A stretch of DNA of 55,695 nt from Desulfobacteraceae bacterium (GTDB lineage Bacteria > Desulfobacterota > Desulfobacteria > Desulfobacterales > SURF-7). Both the position numbers and the translations under genes were made by a program. Each line of letters begins with the position of its first letter. The first letter of the stretch is position 1. Below, piece after piece: positions 50,982-55,695 of the stretch. The DNA lies in assembly GCA_003599865.1 (NCBI GenBank), contig QZKS01000092.1:1-55695 (forward strand), given 5' to 3'. The notes beneath the pieces are model-generated. The model saw nothing but the letters and a program-made list of their open reading frames with translations. It was not told where the DNA came from and did not search any database.

Positions 50982-52820
50982 CTATGGGAGATTGCGCACA
51001 GGGCGTACCCAGATAGGGGGCGGCTCTGGGTCAAGGGGGGGGATTATTGATCCTACCTTATTATTTGTTGAGCATGCGCCTGTTCCAAAATGTATTGTAT
51101 AAGCATTTCGTGGGTTAAATATTGATGTTGTTGAACTCCAGTATTGAAGCGCAATAGAAGCCGGATCAGATCCGCTAAGTACTGTCACAATTGCGGATTC
51201 GTCCTTTATTCCATTATTATCGGGATCAATTCCTTCACGTCTGGTGTAATCGATAATGGATTGCAGTTCATTCTTGTTGGGCAATCTCCAGTCATCATGC
51301 CCTGCAGCAACCAAGTCCTCACAGTATTCCAATGCTTCTTGCCATGTCATGGGTGTGGGGGATACCTCTTTAGACCACATCAGCCTGGGTAAGTAGTCTC
51401 CGGATGATTTGTCGAAGGTGTAGTATGAAACCGTATTATCTCCATTATCTTCAAAATAAGAGGGGACTGCGGTCCCACGCACGGCTCTGACCCGTAACGG
51501 CTCCTTTGTATAATTAAATTCAGAAACACGTGCGGTTGAAAAATCGGCAATCCAGGCGCTGATATCGTCCTCAAATTTTGTTTCATAGCCTGCGTATAAG
51601 GTTGAAGATCGAAAAGGTGCAGGAACAGTGTTGGGGAAAAAGTGTTCATCGAACAAGAGGCTATTCTTGGTAACCGGATCCCGCATCAAGGAATAAAGTT
51701 CTTTAATGGTCGGCAATCTCCAGTCATTATAACCACCAAAAGTTTTCACGTTCAGGTCTTCTACGAAAAGGGCGGCCTCCTGCCATGTAAACTTTTTATC
51801 CTTTTCATGAATGGAATCATCCAGAACAGTTTTGACTTCCCATGTTAAGCCTGTGATATTATCTCTATTCATTCGCCATATTATATAAAAATCATAACGG
51901 TCGCATGAATATCCGATATTTCCGAATTCATCTATCGGATAAACTTCCCATCGATATTTTTTAATCTCATTTTCTGTTTCAAAGTGCTCCGTTCCGTCAA
52001 ATTCAATCGCTGAATATGATGGTGAAAGATACAGATACTGGGCATCCTGACCGTAATAATCACCGTAATTAGGATCTTCAGGACTTTGCGGAGCCGGGCG
52101 AATTGTATCCAAGCTGTCATAAAAAGTTTCTTGTCCGGTATCCGGGAAGGGATAGTATTTTTCCGGTTCAATTTCTTCAGAGCTTTGATAAAGAGCATGT
52201 TCTTTAATGATTGTTGATGGGAATTCATTTTCATTGGCTATTTCATCAATGAGAGATAAAAAATTATCTCTTCTTTCGCTTACCACGATTCTATAGCTTA
52301 CGGCTCCGGGGACAGGCTCCCATGTAAAATTGGGCAGGGTATCAGTTGTGCTTGTAGATCTGTCAATCGGAGAAGTCAAATCTGTGCAAAAGTTTTGTGA
52401 GGTAAGTGTTACCGGATTTGTAACACGTGAGGAATCGATAGAAAAGCTGTCTTTTTCAGCCCGTGTAACAATATCACCGTCTATCTGTTTTCCCAGAACA
52501 ATCAATTTGCATTCCGGATTCGCAGGGACATTTTCAAGTAAAATCGAATCGTCTTCGGATTCAAATAGAAGTTTGCTTAAATCAGTATAATTCCATTGTT
52601 GAAAATATGTCTGATTGTTCTCACTATCATAAATATACAGTTCAAGGGAACTGACTCTGCTTGATCCTAACCCTTCTTTATAGGTGAATTCGATTGTGGC
52701 ATTTCCTTCATAGCTTGGAGGAGGGGTATTATCTCCACCACTATCGTTGCTGCATGACAGGAAGCTCAGAAGCAAAAGGAAAAATAAAAAAGATGTCGGT
52801 AATTGTTTTTTATAATGCAT
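50982..52820 (-). CDS. Lipoprotein with two DUF1566-like repeats
   Basis: This 612-residue protein has a lipoprotein signal peptide (FLFFLLLLSFLSC, with the lipobox LSFLSC giving Cys23). A spacer region and a fibronectin-like segment (PNFTWEPVPGAVSYRIVV) follow. Two DUF1566/Lcl_C-type repeats come next: TWQEAALFVEDLN with GYNDWRLPTIKELYSL, then TWQEALEYCEDL with GHDDWRLPNKNELQSI and YWSSTT. DUF1566 resembles a lectin-like adhesion domain, so a role at the outer surface is possible. It is not a polysaccharide enzyme. A TTGACA promoter lies upstream. Confidence 0.85.
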   Translation of the reverse strand: MHYKKQLPTSFLFFLLLLSFLSCSNDSGGDNTPPPSYEGNATIEFTYKEGLGSSRVSSLELYIYDSENNQTYFQQWNYTDLSKLLFESEDDSILLENVPANPECKLIVLGKQIDGDIVTRAEKDSFSIDSSRVTNPVTLTSQNFCTDLTSPIDRSTSTTDTLPNFTWEPVPGAVSYRIVVSERRDNFLSLIDEIANENEFPSTIIKEHALYQSSEEIEPEKYYPFPDTGQETFYDSLDTIRPAPQSPEDPNYGDYYGQDAQYLYLSPSYSAIEFDGTEHFETENEIKKYRWEVYPIDEFGNIGYSCDRYDFYIIWRMNRDNITGLTWEVKTVLDDSIHEKDKKFTWQEAALFVEDLNVKTFGGYNDWRLPTIKELYSLMRDPVTKNSLLFDEHFFPNTVPAPFRSSTLYAGYETKFEDDISAWIADFSTARVSEFNYTKEPLRVRAVRGTAVPSYFEDNGDNTVSYYTFDKSSGDYLPRLMWSKEVSPTPMTWQEALEYCEDLVAAGHDDWRLPNKNELQSIIDYTRREGIDPDNNGIKDESAIVTVLSGSDPASIALQYWSSTTSIFNPRNAYTIHFGTGACSTNNKVGSIIPPLDPEPPPIWVRPVRNLP

Positions 52821-52858
52821 ATTCTAAATAGTGTATCCAGATTTTTATATATAAACAC

Positions 52859-52887
52859 CGTTTACATTGATAATGTTTTTTTGTCAA
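52859..52887 (-). promoter_or_regulatory. Probable promoter of the lipoprotein gene
   Basis: On the minus strand, TTGACA (52887-52882) and TAAACG (52864-52859) are 17 bases apart. The -10 differs from TATAAT, but it closely matches the -10 of the facing promoter on the other strand. The start codon lies about 40 bases downstream at 52820. Confidence 0.5.
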
Positions 52888-52916
52888 TACTGTTTTACTT
52901 GAGAATATACCTGTTA

Positions 52917-53073
52917 CCTTTGACGGCTTCGTAAAAAGTCCAATATTTGCTTTGCGCTGCATCCCTCGTCACTGCGGCGTACGCCAAGTACTCATCATTC
53001 CTCGGGATTTGCGCGCCTTGATCTTGAACTTTTTTCAAAGCCGTCTCAAATTCGACTTTTTTACGAGTTCATC
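52917..53073. repeat. MITE-like repeat with terminal inverted ends
   Basis: The left end TTTGACGGCTTCGTAAAAAG (from 52919) and the right end GACTTTTTTACGAGTTCATC (53054-53073) form an imperfect inverted pair. A second internal end, AACTTTTTTCAAAGCCGTC (around 53027-53045), matches the left end as well. The interior holds CTGCATCCCTCGTCACTGCG. I recall this sequence as a dispersed element in sulfate-reducing deltaproteobacteria, but cannot check it. It encodes nothing and is probably a non-autonomous element. Confidence 0.7.
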
Positions 53074-53111
53074 ACCTTTGCGTCTTTATCATAATAAATA
53101 AAATAAAAAGC

Positions 53112-53140
53112 TTGACAAATTTATGTTTTATATGTTAAAC
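53112..53140 (+). promoter_or_regulatory. Probable promoter of the small secreted protein
   Basis: TTGACA (53112-53117) is followed after 17 bases by TTAAAC (53135-53140). The -35 is perfect and the spacing ideal. The start codon lies about 45 bases downstream. Confidence 0.5.
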
Positions 53141-53188
53141 GATGTTCACAGTTAGAATCTCATTGAATTCGTTTAAAAAATGGTTTTT

Positions 53189-53518
53189 ATGAAAAAGATT
53201 GTACTCATAACAATTTTTTGTCTTATACCAATTGTATCCTTTGCTTTGGATCAAATGAAAGATGCCGAACTGGATCAGGTTACCGGTCGTTTTGGTGCGA
53301 GTGCCGCCAGTGATGCCGGTGCATTAGCCGCTCCAATGGGGGATGCCGGCGTAATATCAGGAGACATATCACCGGCGGCAGAGCCTGCATCGTTGGGGGT
53401 TAACGCAATACTTGACGGTGCATATGCGAATGACAGACAGGACGATGCAACCACGATGACAACTTATTTTGTAAACCAAAGCAGGATTGTCAGTGTCGCC
53501 TCACTTGGCTTCTTCTAG
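53189..53518 (+). CDS. Small secreted protein with MKDAELDQVTG motif
   Basis: The only clear plus-strand gene. The 109-residue protein has a Sec signal peptide (MKKIVLITIFCLIPIVSFA), after which the mature part begins LDQMKDAELDQVTGRFG. The rest is rich in Ala, Gly, Ser and Asp. The motif 'M-x-D-x-E-L-D-x-V-T-G' near the mature N-terminus recurs, as I recall, in small exported proteins of unknown role. An earlier ATG at 53180 adds MVF, which would weaken the signal peptide; I therefore chose 53189, though neither has a strong ribosome-binding site. It has its own promoter and faces away from the polysaccharide genes. Confidence 0.7.
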   Translation: MKKIVLITIFCLIPIVSFALDQMKDAELDQVTGRFGASAASDAGALAAPMGDAGVISGDISPAAEPASLGVNAILDGAYANDRQDDATTMTTYFVNQSRIVSVASLGFF

Positions 53519-53567
53519 ATTCTTTTAGTCTTTTGAAAATTCCCGCCTGACAAATAAACCGGCCTTA

Positions 53568-55695
53568 TTATTTTAAATACATTTTTTTCAATATATCGTT
53601 AAATTCATCCGTACCCCTGATATTTTCAAGATCGGTATCGGTTTGCATCAACACCTGGTTATTGTATCCATCATCAATAGATCGTGAAAGCCATTTGACC
53701 GCTTCCATTTTGTCATTCAGTTTTGCATACAGGCATGCAATGTTATAGGAATAATCACTATCGCCGGGATGGGAGTCAAGAATTTTTTGCAGATAAGGTT
53801 CAATTTCCGTTCGGTTATCATTATCGATATATGTTTTAACAAGATTGAATAAAGCCGGCGTAAAATCAGGACGGATGGAAAGAGCCTTTTTAAATTGAAT
53901 GATTGCTTTTTCAGTTTTTCCCTTTTGTTTGAACAGCAGACCGAGTTTATTGTGCATGTCCGGCGAAAAAGGATGTTGTTTTAATTCCAGAGCAGTGAGT
54001 GTAATTTGTTTGTCGATTTCAGCTTGTACTGCAATCACTTTCATAAGGTTTCTTTGATAATTCATATCAGACGGATTGATCCGGACGGCTGTTCGAAAGT
54101 GAAATAGGGCATCCTCAATTCGATGGCCTTTTAGATAGGCATCTCCTATCCGGCTATGAGCCTGATCAGACCTGTTATCAAGCTGAAGTGCTTTTTGGTA
54201 CATCTGAATCGACTTTTGCAGATATCCACTTTTTTTATAAGCATCTCCCAGAATAATATAAGCGGGTGTAAATGTCGGGTCCAGTAACACCGCTTTTTCA
54301 CCATATTCGATAGACTGCCCGATCTCTCCGGTATGAAGAAGGATGAAAGCAAGATTAATATATGGTTCCTTGAATTCAGGTTTCAACCGGATTGCAATTT
54401 TATAAAGATTGATAGCCTGTTGTGCATTTCCGATACTTTCCTCGACAACCCCAAGGTTATTGTAAGCTGAAAAATACATGGGGTTCAACTGCACTGACCT
54501 TTGAAATGACTGAATTGCTTTTTGTATTTCACCATCTCGTTGATAGGCAAGTCCGAGGTTGTTGTATGCGAGATAGTTGCTGTCGGCTATATTTGTTGTG
54601 TGTTCAAATAATGACCGGCTGTCTTTCCAGTATCGGACTTGATTGGCAGCAATGACGGATTGCATGGTGATTGAACAGGTCGCTGCAATAATGAGGAACG
54701 CTTTTCTATTGGGTAGTTGAACCAATAGCGCGGGGATGCTCCAGGCAAAAATGATGAATATTCCAATGTGTGGTATATATGTATAACGATCTGCCATGGC
54801 TTGATCAGCAATAACGACAAACCCTATTACCGGGACCATTGTCCCCAAATACCATAACCAGCCAATAATGAACCAGGGAAATCTTTTGACATTCTTAACG
54901 GCAAATATGGATACAGATGCAATGACTATGAGTGATCCAATCACGGACCAAAGTGGTATGCTTCTCGGGAACAGGTACGGCACATATAAGTCGAACGGAC
55001 ATATCGTTTTCCATAGATATTTGATGTAGGATATTGCCACATTTTCGATCCTCAGCAGAGGAGAAATCCGTGTAATGGATGGCAGGGCATCCCCTTTGTC
55101 TTGTGTTATGAAAGCAGCAACACTGATAATAATAATCAGGAAAAAAAAAGGCAATTTTTCGATGAAGTGTCTGTAAATAATTAGCGTCGTTTCGGATAGG
55201 TTTGATATTTGGATTCGTTTCAGCGGCCAGTAATCAAGCAGGAGAAGCACAAAGGGGAGTGTTACCAACATAGGTTTGGACATTAGGCCCATAACAAAAC
55301 ACAATATCGTGACTATATAGAGATGGATTCTGGGGTTTTTGATATAAAAAGCGTAAGAAAGCATGGTAAGCAGCCAAAAAAATGCACTCAACACATCCTT
55401 GCGCTCTGTAATCCAGGCTACGGATTCAACATGCTGGGGATGAAGCGCAAACATGGCTGCCATAAACAGACTCTTCCATAATGCCCCGGTCATTTTATAG
55501 AATACAAGAAGTACCAGCAAGCTGTTTGCGATGTGGATAATCAGATTGGTTACATGATATCCTCCTGCATTCATGCCATACAGTTCGTAGTCGATGATGA
55601 TTGATAACCATGTTAATGGCGCCCAGAAATTGGTTATACCGGTCGCGTCCGTGAAGGCCCAGACAATATTATCGGCAGTAAGCCCTCTTTGAACA
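53568..55695 (-). CDS. Partial TMTC-like membrane protein with TPR repeats
   Basis: The frame is open to the window edge, so the protein is at least 709 residues long with its N-terminus outside. Upstream of the first Met the frame reads FWAPLTWLSIIIDYELYGMN, a typical part of the family. About ten membrane helices follow, with FALHPQHVESVAWITERKDV, a motif of bacterial TMTC/O-mannosyltransferase-like proteins. After about residue 350 come eight or more TPR repeats (for example AYNNLGLAYQRDGEIQKAIQ). It may transfer a sugar from a polyprenyl donor to protein, but for bacterial members this is unproved. It converges with the small plus-strand gene, 49 bases apart. Confidence 0.82.
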   Translation of the reverse strand, partial: VQRGLTADNIVWAFTDATGITNFWAPLTWLSIIIDYELYGMNAGGYHVTNLIIHIANSLLVLLVFYKMTGALWKSLFMAAMFALHPQHVESVAWITERKDVLSAFFWLLTMLSYAFYIKNPRIHLYIVTILCFVMGLMSKPMLVTLPFVLLLLDYWPLKRIQISNLSETTLIIYRHFIEKLPFFFLIIIISVAAFITQDKGDALPSITRISPLLRIENVAISYIKYLWKTICPFDLYVPYLFPRSIPLWSVIGSLIVIASVSIFAVKNVKRFPWFIIGWLWYLGTMVPVIGFVVIADQAMADRYTYIPHIGIFIIFAWSIPALLVQLPNRKAFLIIAATCSITMQSVIAANQVRYWKDSRSLFEHTTNIADSNYLAYNNLGLAYQRDGEIQKAIQSFQRSVQLNPMYFSAYNNLGVVEESIGNAQQAINLYKIAIRLKPEFKEPYINLAFILLHTGEIGQSIEYGEKAVLLDPTFTPAYIILGDAYKKSGYLQKSIQMYQKALQLDNRSDQAHSRIGDAYLKGHRIEDALFHFRTAVRINPSDMNYQRNLMKVIAVQAEIDKQITLTALELKQHPFSPDMHNKLGLLFKQKGKTEKAIIQFKKALSIRPDFTPALFNLVKTYIDNDNRTEIEPYLQKILDSHPGDSDYSYNIACLYAKLNDKMEAVKWLSRSIDDGYNNQVLMQTDTDLENIRGTDEFNDILKKMYLK

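Larger units (their letters stand above)
52821..53179. other. Divergent intergenic region with promoters and a repeat
   Basis: About 360 bases lie between the minus-strand lipoprotein gene and the plus-strand small-protein gene. It holds two outward-facing TTGACA promoters (52859-52887 minus, 53112-53140 plus) and, between them, the repeat 52917-53073. I see no other gene. Confidence 0.7.

Noticed and set aside
50957-50985. ATAGTCT...AGACTAT dyad over the lipoprotein stop codon
   Set aside because: No T-run follows on the minus strand, and a seven-base dyad with a long loop is likely by chance.
1-55695. CRISPR arrays, tRNA or rRNA genes, and insertion-sequence transposases
   Set aside because: I saw no regularly spaced repeats, no cloverleaf-like or rRNA-like sequence, and no transposase domain among the ORFs.

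Overview
The window is one long surface-polysaccharide biosynthesis locus from a Gram-negative bacterium of moderate G+C content. About 50 genes lie on the minus strand and one small gene lies on the plus strand. An outer-membrane-type lipoprotein (50982-52820), a Wzm/Wzt exporter pair and periplasmic-type acyl and glycosyl transferases show the Gram-negative envelope. A roughly 155-bp repeat at 52917-53073 looks, from memory, like a family common in sulfate-reducing Desulfobacterota. That assignment is an impression, not a proof.

Layout, read in the direction of transcription (high to low coordinates). 55695-53568: a membrane protein with TPR repeats that runs off the window. 53189-53518 (plus strand): a small secreted protein. 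52820-50982: a lipoprotein with two DUF1566-like repeats. 50572-50288: an orphan HigA-type regulator. 50259-44343: an A+T-rich block with a polyprenyl-phosphate glycosyltransferase, a methyltransferase, two GT-B glycosyltransferases and an AsnB-type amidotransferase. 44274-30724: a modification block with a sulfotransferase/glycosyltransferase fusion, a second sulfotransferase, three methyltransferases, six glycosyltransferases and an alpha/alpha-toroid-like protein. 30635-24898: an acetyltransferase, WecB, a GT39-like membrane glycosyltransferase, and an MBOAT O-acyltransferase with its SGNH-like partner. 24816-22556: Wzm and Wzt, the ABC exporter. 22486-15793: a nonulosonic (legionaminic-type) acid set with a SpsF-type cytidylyltransferase, a glycosyltransferase, NeuB, NeuD-like, PtmE-like, LegB and LegC. 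15742-9541: glycosyltransferases interrupted by a radical SAM gene. 9440-6383: three nucleotide-sugar genes that best fit UDP-L-QuiNAc synthesis. 6378-1: more glycosyltransferases, the last cut by the window edge.

Together the genes suggest a polymer built on the cytoplasmic face, exported by Wzm/Wzt, and decorated with a nine-carbon acidic sugar, a 6-deoxy amino sugar, methyl, sulfate, acyl and possibly amide groups. No Wzx flippase, Wzy polymerase or initiating phosphoglycosyltransferase is in the window.

The most informative hidden signal is a pair of 39-bp direct repeats (12842-12880 and 14175-14213, 37/39 identical). They flank the radical SAM gene and show that it was inserted into a formerly continuous junction between two neighbouring genes. 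Other points of interest are the sulfotransferase/glycosyltransferase fusion, the nonulosonate set that lacks a hydrolysing 2-epimerase, a GT2 enzyme with an altered DxD motif, and a glycosyltransferase whose C-terminus is encoded by a dispersed repeat.
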